From contig NW_025955202.1 of the NCBI RefSeq assembly GCF_022376445.1, positions 1 through 58,669 of the forward strand: 58,669 bases of DNA. The letters are read 5' to 3'. A program made the position numbers and the translations under genes. Source of the DNA: Fomitopsis serialis. Lineage: Eukaryota; Basidiomycota; Agaricomycetes; Polyporales; Fomitopsidaceae. Each line of letters starts with the position of its first letter. Positions within the stretch are counted from its first letter, which is position 1. Shown piece after piece: positions 12,384 to 22,450 of this stretch. The notes beneath the pieces were generated by a model, which ran no database searches, had not been told where the DNA came from, and saw nothing but the letters and a program-made list of their open reading frames with translations.

Positions 12384-12946
12384 TGTTCTCATTCAGTTCG
12401 CAGGTGGAGGCGGCTCGGGCCTGCTTTACGATCGTAGCGACGCCTGAGTCCTCCCCGCCTTTTCCGCGCGGTCTTCGCATTATTCTACCTTGCTTACCAT
12501 TTGCACTTCATTCACTCACATAATACTCGTCGTATGTTCTATCTCCTCGCCGCTCGCTCGCAGTATGCACTCGTAGTCGTACAGATTCACCCCTGGCAGT
12601 TTTCGGGCTGCACCGTACCGATATGGCTTAGGAACAGAACATCTATGAAATCAATGTTGGCTCTGAACTATCGTGCTAATTCTCGCTCTGCAGTTCGCGT
12701 CCACCGTCGTTCCACCGGTCCTCGTTGCCGGTGCCGCCGCCGCCAGTGCGGAGCCTGCCTAGAGGTGGTCATGGAGGGGGCACAAAGTCGAACTTGGGCG
12801 CAGCACTCAAGGTGGCGAAGTGCATGAAGAGGCGGGCGGTAGCGGTGCAAACGTGGGGTGCGCAGAGTTGCGCGCTCGCCAGAAAGGCTCGAAATCGGGC
12901 AACTCGGTCCCGGCGCGAGCGCAAGGCGCCTGCGGGGGCGGCGCGG
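12384..12946. other. Intergenic between HECT-like gene and H+-ATPase relic
   Basis: No gene recognised. GC content rises sharply from about 12.7 kb onward. Open frames on both strands overlap each other and look like GC-driven artefacts. Confidence 0.4.
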
Positions 12947-13025
12947 TTTTTCGATAAGCTGCTGGGCGCCGGGGGCGAGTGCCTTGGGCGCGGCAATGGG
13001 GATACCGGTGATTAAGGGCACCAGG
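12947..13025 (-). pseudogene. P-type H+-ATPase M4 fragment (relic)
   Basis: The minus strand reads LITGIPIAAPKALAPGAQQL. This matches the conserved M4 region of fungal and plant plasma-membrane proton pumps (family pattern GGIPIAMP...LAVGAQQL) with a few residues deleted. M4 carries the unwound Pro that forms part of the proton/cation path. The downstream phosphorylation motif DKTGT expected soon after is absent, so this cannot be functional. In a normal gene M4 precedes M5-M10. Here it lies downstream of them on the same strand, so the pump has been rearranged or two fragments were brought together. Confidence 0.6.
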
Positions 13026-13774
13026 AAGTTGGCCAAGCTGCCGCGGGGACAGCAGAAGCCGGCGTCCAAGGGGAGGATCTCGGCGCCGGCGAAGTCGCCG
13101 GTAGCGGGCAGGCTGAAATTCACGAGTTGCAGGAGTCTTCTGCAGGTGAGCGGGCGCGGCGCGGTGCGGTTGGAGAGCGCGTTGGGGCCAGCGGAAAAGG
13201 CGGTCCGCCCAGCCTCCCGGGACCTGAAAGTTGGGCGCCTGCGCGCGCGCAGCCAATGCCCAGCCAAGGCGGCGCATGCAACGCGCAGCGCGCAGGCGGC
13301 GGCGGCCACCAACCTGGGTGCTCCGGGGCAATGGCAAGCGGGCAGGCGCAGGCCGGTCGATTGGCGCTCGGGCGGGCGCGGCCAGGCTGCAGCCGGCGCG
13401 AACTAGAGGCGCGAGCTCGAACTCGCTCTGCTGGCCGCCGCGGGGAGGAGACCAAAGACTGCAACCGAGTCCTCCTTTGACGACCCTGCAGATGCGACCA
13501 CCCGGGCCTTACCCCAACGCGAACATCGATGCAGGATCGCCGCCAGAAGAGCTGCGGCTGAGCATCAGCCAGTACCTCCAGAACCGCAAGCGCACCGCGG
13601 AGGTTGAGCCCGGGGTGCGCGCCGTTGCTGCCTGGCCGCGGCCTTCAGGAGGCGCCCTCAGTGCGCGCGTTGCGGCCCCCGGTAACCTCGCGAGCGGGGG
13701 CGCAGCCCGGCTCTGCCCGCGCGGGACCAGCCGCAGGAACTGGGCGGCGGAAGCCTGCACCATTGCGGTGTTGC
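13026..13774. other. Very GC-rich stretch between two H+-ATPase fragments
   Basis: Long open frames exist on both strands simply because stops are rare at this GC content. On the minus strand the first part (about 13.70-13.77 kb) may hold remnants of the cytosolic tail of the pump (Ser/Arg-rich, VPRGQSR). Nothing else is recognisable. Confidence 0.35.
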
Positions 13775-14350
13775 AGCAGCCATGAAGCCTCTGGATGATG
13801 GTGGCCTTCATCGCGAACCTGATCCAGTCGAGAGGGACGAACGAGATGATGCCCTGCAGGCGCGCAGGTTAGAGAATGCAGAGGGCCACAATGAGATAAT
13901 CGAAGGCGCACCCAGTCCCAGGCAATACCCACCCAAGTGAGATTCCGTGGATACCAGCGAAACCCCAACTGGCGTACTCAGCGACGATCCTGGACACGAG
14001 CTGGATGACGCAGCGCGGCGGAAGAATCATTGCGAACGTGCGGTGAAGATGGGAGCCTGCGAGATGATGGCGACGTGGAGGTAGACAATCGAGTGAAGGA
14101 CGCGGTCATTGTGGTTCGTCGCCTGCGTGAGCCTTGCGTGAGCCCGTTTTCCAACGTTACGCCGAATTTGTTGTAGGAGCTTTGCCTTCATGCAGGTAAA
14201 TAGGGACGAGGGTGATGGTGGGCAGTGAGGTAGATACCGAAAGCGGTGGCATACGAGAAAATCTCGGCCAAGTCCCAACTGTCCGGGCTGGTCGAGAGCA
14301 GGACACGGTCGACAGAGAGGGTCATGAATATGGCGCCGTCGCTGAGCCAG
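13775..14350 (-). pseudogene. Plasma-membrane H+-ATPase C-terminal relic (M5-M10)
   Basis: Read leftwards, the minus strand carries in correct order: SDGAIFMTLSVDRVL and SPDSWDLAEIFSYA (M5-M6 region of PMA1-type pumps), FGVTLENG, LHSIVYLHVAIISQAPIF (M8 region), IQLVSRIVAEYASWGFAGI, then FVPLDWIRFAMKATIIQRL (M10 end). Segments sit in different frames; an intron-like gap near 13.85-13.93 kb and several single-base shifts separate them. Family knowledge: PMA1 pumps are about 920-1000 residues and drive proton export; the catalytic phosphorylation and nucleotide-binding domains are missing here. This is a dead C-terminal fragment of a once-normal gene. Identity is clear from the exact motif order. 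Confidence 0.82.
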
Positions 14351-15266
14351 AGTCTGCTAGGTGCACTGATGAGGTCGAGCATGGCGCGCGCGGCGAGTCC
14401 GCGTGAACGGTGCGTGTGAGCGGTCCATGCGTTAGCGCCCAGCGCGCTGCTCTTGCTGCATTCAGCTTGTCAAGGAATCACCCTCTACCCTCTCCCGGTC
14501 TCCCGCTCGCGCTCCTGACCCAGGTGGCCCTCCTCTCGAATCTGAGAACCTCCTCTCGACGTCCCGTGGTTCTGCGTGACAAGCAACCTAGCCACGCGAA
14601 CCAGGTCTCTCGCGCAAGTCCAGCCTCGAGCGACAAGACTGTCCAGAACACGACGAGCGCAGAGCGGGGATGATGTGAGGAGGGAAGCATAGTAGGAGCA
14701 CGGGCGCGGGGAGCAGGGAAAGCGAGCAGGAAGCTTGCTCCAAAATCGGCGGTACGCCTTCACCGGACGTGCCCACCCAGTCACTGCCGCCCCTCTCTTC
14801 GCCGCCGAACATCGCGCATTGGGTACGCCGAGCCTACCGCCCGACGTACGTGCTCCTGACGAACGCCCGCAAGCTACAGACGGGCCCGGGCGCCTCATCC
14901 TCCTCTCCTCCGCCTGTCTTCGTCACCGGGAGGCCCCTCGCCATCGCCCTCACCACCGGGTCCGAGTCGCCGCAGCCATTCCCCACGGCCGCGCCCCGCA
15001 GGCTGGTGCAACACACAGATCCTGCAGACAAATTTGTCGCGTTCCAGCGCAGGCATGCCGCGTATGTAGCTCCGTAGCCGGGTTTTCGCATGGAGACTGA
15101 CCCGCCGCGATTGCGCTCGCAGTGTAGCAAAACGAGCTGGCCGAACGCCCGCTCCCTCAGGCTCTTCTTCCACTCCCTGACCACCGCATGCGCCCGCTCC
15201 TCGTCGGATGCACGCTCCTCCACTACTACCCCCAACAATGCTGTCAAGTAGACCTCGCCATCCGCG
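14351..15266. other. Unassigned spacer in the gene-fragment region
   Basis: No gene recognised. Both strands have GC-driven open frames, for example 14769-15077 plus and 14834-15376 minus. They lack motifs I can name. Confidence 0.35.
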
Positions 15267-15632
15267 ATGCCGGCCGGAGCTGATGGCTTTTCGCGCCGCC
15301 TCAAGATTACCGCTACCTCCTCTCCCCGTCCTTCATCCCGACACCAGGCAGGCCCATCTGCCGGCAGTCCAAGCAAACTCTACAACCCCAATGCCGCCAG
15401 CCCCCGACGAGTCATTATCACCGCCGAGCCAGAAGCCGTATCGGACGCCGCGGCGGCTGCGCCGAGCTCGTATGCTCCGCGGGGCCCCGCGCCAGATGAG
15501 CCGCGCCAGGCTGCTTACAAGTCCAGAGCGGCACCCGATTCAGATAGACAACTCTTCGATCAGCGTAAGGACGGCGTGTACGCAGCTCAGCCGGTTCTCC
15601 CCAACCACCGCCACTCCCTCCAGCTCTTCTAG
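15267..15632 (+). pseudogene. Possible N-terminal fragment of an EST1/SMG-like protein
   Basis: The 121-residue frame contains SRRLKITA, PSKLYNP, ITAEPEAVSDAA, SSYAPRG and RQLFDQRKD. From memory this series resembles the disordered N-terminus of basidiomycete EST1/SMG6-type proteins, ahead of their tetratricopeptide region. The match breaks off after RKD, and no TPR or PIN sequence follows. If correct, it is another truncated host-gene piece in this graveyard. The identification is weak; an unrelated disordered peptide is the main alternative. Confidence 0.25.
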
Positions 15633-15688
15633 TGGGGGGTTCACAGCACACGACCGCTCGCTCCTCTAACAAAACTTCATTCTTTACA

Positions 15689-17470
15689 ATGCGTCGTTTA
15701 CTCGTCGCTTCGGTTGCTGCGATCGATCTCGCGGGCGCATTCGCCCACCCCGGTGGCAACAGCAACGGCAATCAGGTCCGCCGTCGGAAGACCCTCAGCT
15801 TCGGCCCTGCGCACCCGCATGCGGTTTACCACGCGGACCCCGTCTACGCGTCCAGTGGGTTTGCAGACGCGACCAGCGACCCAATTGAGGTTGCGCAGCA
15901 CTTCGCAGAAGAGCTCACGCGGGAGACGCCGCCTGCCAGCTCGTTCGTCATTCGGAAGGACTCCTATACGGACAAGAACACTGGCGTGAGCCACGTCTAC
16001 GTGCGCCAGTTGTTGCACGGCATTGAGGTCTCCGACGGGGACATCAACGTGGACGTGAAGGACGGTGTCGTAATCTCCTACGGTGACGCGGTATGTAATG
16101 GCGTCATCTCGATGCACATCTTACTACCCACTCACATCGTCTGACTCTAAAGGTTTGCCGTGGCTGAGCCAGATCCTTTTGTGTCTGGTCTCGTGCGCGG
16201 CCTTCCGGATGCGCATTCGGAGCCCTGCGCCGACTTCTTCGGGGAGCTTGAGTCGCGCGCGGAACATCTCGAGCAGCTCATGGAGGCGCATGAGGCTCTG
16301 GGAATATTGATGCAGAGCGAGCAGGTCACGCCCGGCAACAGCAAGCCAGCCGCGCTCATTGAGCAGGCTCTCGGGGATCTCCCGTGGCTCAGTAGAACTG
16401 CGAGCACGCCAGCGCGCCGTTCTTCATGGCGAACCACCATGCGTTTGCGGACCAGGAGGATGCGCTGGGCGACCCGGCGTGTGCGCTGCTCCAATTCATG
16501 ATCGCGGCGACGCCGAACCAGGCGCTGCCGAACCAGGCGCTCACGGAGGACCTCACGGAGAACTGTGCTGCGCACCTTGAGAAGATGCAGTCGACCTGGG
16601 AGCCGCGCTTCGTCAGTGGTCGTGGCACGATCTCCGGGCTTGTGAGCAGCGTCCCGGACGCCGCCAACCCCCTCAAGGCGAAGGCTGCGTTCATCCAAGT
16701 GCCCAACGGCGACTCGATGTCCCTTGAGCTCGTTTGGAAGCTGGGTTTCCGTATCCGGATGTGGCGTGGCACGGTCCAATTCCTGGCGACCGGCCGCAGT
16801 TCGAGGTCGAGATGCAGGGCAACTGGTACGAGGCCGCCGCGAGCGCCTCCCAGCCGCATCGTCTCATTTCCGCCGTCGGCTGGGCATCAGACTCGCCGGT
16901 GTCGGTTGCTCCCATCCCGCGCAGGCGAGTTGCTGGTATTCAACTTCACGTAGGTCCCGAAGAAGACGAAGAGGGAGGATGTGCTTGATGAGGCGCAGAA
17001 GTACGCCAACGCGACAGGCACCCAGTTGTTCTACACCAGCAACCTCGTGCATGATCTGTACTACCGGTACGGCTTCGATGAGGTCTCGGGTAACTTCCAG
17101 CAGCACAACTTCGGTCGCGGTGGCGAGGAGAACGATGGCGTCATAGCCAATGCTCAAGACGGCAGCGGGTACAACAACGGTTAGTCATAAGTAGCTTAGT
17201 GGAGAACGTGCAACTCATCCTTGTTGCAGCCAACTTCATGACTCCTCCTGACGGTCAGAACGGTCGTTGCCGGATGCACCTCTGGAATACTGCGAACCCG
17301 TACCGTGGCGGTGATCTTGAGGCTGGCATTGCGATCCACGAGCTCTCGCGCGGTCTCAGCACGCGTCTGGCGGGTGGTCCTGCCACCTCCGGCTGCCTCG
17401 GCTGGGGTGAATCCGGCGGCATGGGTGAGGGCTGGGGAGACTTCCTCGCCACCACCATCTGGAGCAATGC
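15689..17470 (+). pseudogene. M36 fungalysin metalloprotease relic
   Basis: Begins with a signal peptide (MRRLLVASVAAIDLAGAFAH) and an FTP-like propeptide (SSFVIRKDSYTDKNTGVSHVYVRQ is the start of the conserved part). A good intron follows at about 16090-16152. Later catalytic-domain blocks are recognisable but spread over different frames: [77 protein letters not shown] and [11 protein letters not shown]. The zinc motif of M36 enzymes is HExxH; here it reads HELSR, so the second His ligand is lost. About 100 residues between the WASDSP block and the VLDEAQKY block are missing, and the C-terminal third is absent. Family knowledge: secreted fungalysins degrade extracellular protein. This copy cannot be an active protease. 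Confidence 0.85.
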
Positions 17471-17535
17471 GGACTGCGCACCCCACCCTCAGCGAGGCGG
17501 CGATGCCTGCGTCCTGGAAGCCGATCCACTTGGGA
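17471..17535 (+). pseudogene. Dihydrolipoamide dehydrogenase C-terminal scrap
   Basis: In the frame different from the preceding protease relic, the sequence reads [20 protein letters not shown]. This matches the C-terminal end of dihydrolipoamide dehydrogenase (family pattern [22 protein letters not shown]), with about four residues deleted. The junction falls directly after the protease block [11 protein letters not shown] second, longer copy of the same gene end lies at 21730-22262. Both share a Pro after the Met and a final Leu where Phe is usual. Confidence 0.7.
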
Positions 17536-17677
17536 CAAGTTAGAGGCGATGGTTTCGGTTGAGTGTCGTGTTTGTTGTGCTCTCTAATACATCGACTCTA
17601 ATACATCGATAGCATGTTTGTTGTTGACCATGCGCTTGAGTGCTTTTTGCACCGCGCGCGTGCGAGGAGTGGGAGGT

Positions 17678-17800
17678 GCGAATGCGTGGACTCGAGGACG
17701 GGTTCGCCGAGTCTGCAGAGCCTGCCAGCAGAGGCGATCACGAAAGAAATGGACGAGTGCGCCGCGTTGGGCGTACGCGGTCGCGTTTGATGTCTTCTGC
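17678..17800 (+). repeat. Diverged duplicated block, partial copy A
   Basis: The segment gaatgcgtggactcgaggac followed by gggttcgccgagtc recurs almost exactly near 18.76 kb (copy B). The segment gagtgcgccgcgttgggcg near 17755 recurs near 19.72 kb (copy C) at roughly 80 percent by eye. Confidence 0.5.
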
Positions 17801-18684
17801 CATAATTAGCTAAGTACTCGGGTCGTCGGCGTGAACGGTGGTCGCCAATAGTGTGCATGCGAGCATACAGTGCGCCGTTCACTTCCGCGTGCAACCACGT
17901 CCACCGAGTCGCCGCGGCGCGGCGCGGCGCCCACGAGGGATGAGCGTGCCGCACCACCCTCCCCGACCATATATCCCTGCACGCGAGAGACGAGCGTGCC
18001 CGCCCGCCACGTCCATATCTGGACGTGACCATATCCGGCCATATCCAGCGCCTCCGACCCGTCGCGCGCGCGACCCACACCGCCACCACCGCATTCCCCG
18101 CTGTCCAGTCCACCGGCGGTCGTACAGGTCGCCCGTCACCCAAGCCGCCCCGCATCCGCTGTTGTCCACGGTGCTACCGTTCCGCAGCGCCGCTTGGAGG
18201 GCGCTGCGGGCCAGAGGATGAGTGTCCCCGCTGTCGATGAGTCCCCTCCGAGTCTGCGGCCACCCGTCGCCGCTGCCCCCCACCCCTGCGCTTCGATAGT
18301 CACCCGTCACCCGTGTCAGTCCCTGCCACCCTCCACAGCCGACTGTTCCGCTTCGCGTTCGCTGCACGAATCCAGTGTGCACAAACGGCATCCCGTCGAC
18401 TACTCACCCTAGTCTCGGGTCAATCCTCCTCTCAGTCATCTTTTTTGGGCAAGAGATCACACGAGAGGTTGGCACGCGGACTCGAGCATGACACAAGCCC
18501 CACGTAGACACACCAAAACACTGTTAAAAAGGCGTCGCTCAGGCCTGCCACGGCTTAGTTGCGTCCGCAGCGGGCAGGCGTGGCTTGAGCAGGGTGTGGA
18601 AGCTTGGTTCGCTCACAGAACCTCTCGCGCGAGTCCCTCGAAACCTCTCAGGCGAGTCCTTCGAGTTCAGCAATGGCGAGCACA

Positions 18685-19060
18685 AGCTACCGGGTGTCAA
18701 TTATGCCATCGGCGGTCTCGGCAACCAGACACAACCCCATCGCGAAGAGCGTCGATGGGCTCGAATGCATGGACTCCAGGACGGGTTCGCCGAGTCGCGG
18801 GACACGCCGACGCGTGCTTCAAGGGACCCCGACTAGCACAAGGACGGTACATAGCGAGGAGTAGGGCGAGGAATAGGGAGATCTGCAGAGAGGAGAGGAG
18901 AGTCTACACGACTCCGGTGAGTATTACGGACCATCACCCACCACCCCCCTCACCCTGGCCTCTGAGTTACGCGCGCCCCGAACTTGACGCGCCCTGTTCT
19001 CGTTCAGCGCGCCCACCGCCTCGCCACCCATCCGCTCGCTTGGCCATCAGCATGCGCACC
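18685..19060 (+). repeat. Diverged duplicated exon-like block, copy B
   Basis: Contains aaccccatcgcgaagagcg, then the copy-A motif, then a donor-like gactccggtgagtatt, then a pyrimidine-rich stretch ending near gttcagcgcgcc. The same order occurs in copy C. This pattern of exon, donor and intron suggests duplicated fragments of one unidentified gene. Confidence 0.45.
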
Positions 19061-19289
19061 GGGCGCAGGAGCCGCGTTCAACGCGCCTGCGCCCCTCTAA
19101 TTTCAAGTCATGCCCACTCGCCAAGTCTCCGTCCGCACCCCGATCGTCTTTGCTCGCAGTAGGCGGCCTCTCTGTCCAGTCACCACTCCAACCACCCACG
19201 CTCCCGCCGCCCTCCTCACGCCCTGGTCACGCGGAATCGCCGCGCGCTCGGTAACCTTACTAGTACCGCCCCCACTGCCTACGAGTTCG

Positions 19290-19795
19290 AGGTCGAGCGA
19301 CCGCGCGACGTCAAACCCATCGCGCAGAGCGCGCCTGCGCACTTAGCCAAGCACCCAGAGGACGAACCGACGCTTGGGTGGATGGCCGCGAAGGGACGAC
19401 TGGCGCAGACGGAGGAGAACTGGAACGACTCCCGTGAGTACCGAAGTCGCTCGCCCTCAACCTCCCTCTCCTCTGCGCCGGCGTTCCGCATATCCTTCCT
19501 CACTCGACCCGCCTCCACGTCCGCCATCTGTTCACGTCCGTACTCTGCACGTCAACCTCGAGCTACGCGCCCCCGTCCTCGTCCGACTCGCATCTGCCCG
19601 TTCAGCACGCGCCGGATGCAGGACTCTCCGCTCGGCGCGCCTGTGACCTCGCAGTGTCTCACCCAGTCGGCGACCCACCAACATGATCGCGCCGGCGTGC
19701 CCAGTAGTCCGTCCCTGTCTCCCCGAGTGCGCCGTGTTGGGCGCATGCAATTGCGTTCGATGTGGACGGGGGCGGCCACGATCAGCTACTGAGGT
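19290..19795 (+). repeat. Diverged duplicated exon-like block, copy C
   Basis: Reads DVKPIAQSAPAHLAKHPEDE and then LGWMAAKGRLAQTEENWNDS before a donor-like gactcccgtgagtacc and a pyrimidine-rich stretch ending near gttcagcacgcgcc. The reading looks like real protein, but I do not recognise the parent gene. It shares marks with copies A and B. Confidence 0.45.
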
Positions 19796-20269
19796 TCACG
19801 CAGGGACCCCAAGCTGAGTGAGCAACAACTGCACAGGTTGTACCGCTCGCCTGCCACTCCAGCCGCATCCCTGCAGAGCTCGGCAGCAAAATTCAGCCCG
19901 CAAGCATCCATTGTAACTCGGTTCGCCAGTTTCCTCTTCTCTGCGGCTCGCTCGTTCTTGATACTGTTGACAAGGCGGACCCCAGGCTCGCCGCACTCGA
20001 TGCGTCCACACTGCTCCTGCGCTTCGCATGGTCGCGACTTCCCCGGCCTCGCCTTAAACCAAATGAGTTTCACATCGGACTTCAACTTCCGCGATAACCA
20101 CTGGCTCCCGACTCTCGGTGCGCCTGCGAGGTCATCTCCGTCATTTCGTCATCTCCATCGCCTGCCGACGTCGTCTGCGGTGGTCGCTGCTAGCCATTCA
20201 TCTTCGTCGACAATCCGCGGACATGCTCATGAGCTCACTCAGCAAATGCCTCGCAAGCGGCAAGGTCCC

Positions 20270-21653
20270 GACCGGTGCAGACTCGCCGCCTATGACGACT
20301 CGTCCGACAAGCAGCAGCCCAGTGAGCAGGTACCGGCGGGCAGGAACTGGCACATCGAGCGCGATGCCGTGACTAAAGCGAAGCGAAGCGGACGAGGCAG
20401 GGGATGTCGAGGCAGAGACACGCCGCGGCGAGCGAAACTCCGCGTAAGCCTCTCCGTTTGGCGCTGTGATACTCGCTCTGACCGTCCCATACGGGCTGAC
20501 TAGGCGAGGGCACAGATGGCGCGAACGTGGGTGTGCGGACGTGCCGTACATGGTGGCTGACCGGTGAGTGGCCAGATGAGCAGTGAAGTCTGCATTTCCG
20601 GGCCAACGCGCCTGCCGGGCGCGTGCAGTCTCCAAACGGTCGAGTGCCGGACCGGGTGCTTTTCGGCATGCCAGTGTCGGAATGATGACGTGCGGGGACG
20701 GTTCAGCGGTACGCGACCTCTGTGCCGCGCTTGGTTTGGTCACTGACCTATGTGCAGTATGCGTCACCTCGCCCAACCGGGAGGATGTTCGCTGCGCTCG
20801 ACCGGGGCCAAATACAAATGTCGGACTGATTCGGAGCTCATCAACCTTGCGCGGAGACACCGACTCACACGCAGAAGACGCGCAGAGTTGAGGGTGAGCA
20901 CGAAGAGAGCCAGGAAGTCGGCAAGGGACACGATGAGCGGCCACGCAAGACTGCTCGGTAGGGAACGCATACAATGTGCGAGACGAAGGCCGAGAACAGA
21001 TCGAGGAGAGAACGGGAGTGAGTGTCGACGCTGACCAGTGCATGTGGAGGCGCCGCTAACGTCGGTGGGCAGACCGGGATCGCGGCGGGCGAATACCAGC
21101 CCGTGAGCATCCCGTTTGGTGCCCTCTGACCGGGGCAAATGGGCTGGAGATTCGACCGGGCGAAGGCAGACGCGCCGTGAGCTCGTGCCGCGCAGCGATC
21201 GTCGAGGAAGGAAATGGTGATCGACAGCAAGTGCGCCCGACGCGTTGCGGTCGCGCGTGCAGCTTGACCGGGGCAGATCGTAACTTGACATATCTTCCAG
21301 GAGGCATCGTACAGGTTTATGGTTCGTACGTAGCACGGCACGCTGCGAGTCGGCGGCGCGAGTACTTGGCACTGGTTGGCCGGGACACCCGTGCTCGGCA
21401 TCTGCTAACCAAGACTGCTAGCTTTTCTGCTCGGAACCGGATCGGAAACGGACAAACATACCCTATGAGATATGGCTGGGCACCCGAGTGCGTCTCGTCG
21501 TTGACTGACCGGCGTGGATATACCGCTGACGTCGGTGACCAGACCGGATACTGCGACGAATGTGTATCCGCGCATGAGCGCTGAGTCGACCGGGGGTAGG
21601 CGGATATGACGCGAGCTTCGGTAGTGCAGCGATCGTTGAGGGTGAATGACCGG
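20270..21653 (+). repeat. GACCGG-rich diverged repeat patch
   Basis: The hexamer GACCGG occurs on this strand at about 20270, 20559, 20650, 20800, 21072, 21128, 21153, 21266, 21507, 21542, 21588 and 21648. Several are extended to GACCGGGGC(C)A. GC inverted repeats (cgcgcc-tgccg-ggcgcg at 20607-20623 and cgcgccc-tgac-gggcgcg at 21695-21712) sit near its two ends. No regular period could be fixed by eye. Confidence 0.5.
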
Positions 21654-21729
21654 TAAGTCATCCGGTAAGCGGTACGATCTGCGCGTCCAGGCCACGCGCC
21701 CTGACGGGCGCGCGAGTGTTGCGCGCGCA

Positions 21730-22262
21730 GGCTGTTCGGGGCAGCCCAAGTCGGAACCAAGATCGGCGTGGAGGTGGACCCCCGCGGCCGCATCGTGATC
21801 GACGACGAGTACATCACGTCCATCTCTGCCGTGAGGTGCATGGGCGACGCGACCTTCGGGCCCATGCTCGCGCACAAGGCCAAGGAGAGCATCGCGGCGG
21901 CAGAGTGCATCAAGGCGGGGCACGGGCACATGAACTACCGCGTGATCCCGGGTGTCGTGTACGTGCACCCGGAGGCGGCGTGGGTAGGGAAGACAGAGCA
22001 GGAGTTGAAGAAGGCGGCAGTGCAGTACACCGCCGGTAGGTTGCCGTTCCAGGCGAACTCGCGCGCGAACGCGGGCGCGGGCGCGGGCGGGCGGGTGAGT
22101 TCCTCGCGGAGAAGGAGGACTGACTGCATCCTGGGGCTCGTGCTCGAGTGCGGCGCGAGCGCGGAGGACGTCGCGAGGACGCGCCACGCGTACCCGACCT
22201 CAGTGAGGTGTTCAGGGAGGCAATGATGCCTGTGTCCTCGAAGCCGAACCACTTGAGGAGCA
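21730..22262 (+). pseudogene. Dihydrolipoamide dehydrogenase C-terminal relic
   Basis: Reads GVEVDPRGRIVIDDEYITS, then CMGDATFGPMLAHKAKES, GHGHMNYRVIPGVVYVHPEA, AWVGKTEQELKKAAVQY, and after a gap GASAEDVARTRHAYPT. A frameshift then leads to LSEVFREAMMPVSSKPNHL. These are the FAD-binding end and the dimerisation domain of mitochondrial dihydrolipoamide dehydrogenase (E3 of the 2-oxoacid dehydrogenase complexes). The conserved HP near the C-terminus appears as AYPT, so the active-site base His is changed. The usual GEMIAEG segment is deleted, and the N-terminal FAD and CxxxxC disulphide regions are absent. It is clearly dead. It resembles the short tail at 17471-17535. Confidence 0.85.
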
Positions 22263-22450
22263 CAGGGGTCAGTGGAATGTGGAGGGCATGCTTGCTGCGA
22301 AGATCGAGAGTGCGAGGCAGGTAGTCCCTAGCTACTTACCCTATCCTTGTTGTCGGCACGAGCATCTAGGGTTTTGCTGAAGCTGCAGTAATGTCTACTC
22401 TGTGTAAATTGAGAACATTGCTAGCTATGAAGACGAGTGATGAGTTACAA

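Larger units (their letters stand above)
17536..21729. other. Repeat-rich, gene-poor tract
   Basis: No intact gene. The tract holds the diverged exon-like duplications and the GACCGG repeat patch listed separately. Remaining open frames are short and Arg/Ser/Pro-rich. Confidence 0.45.

Noticed and set aside
12668..13785. Overlapping 100-215-residue open frames on both strands
   Set aside because: They arise from very high GC content, lack motifs apart from the H+-ATPase M4 block, and contradict one another.
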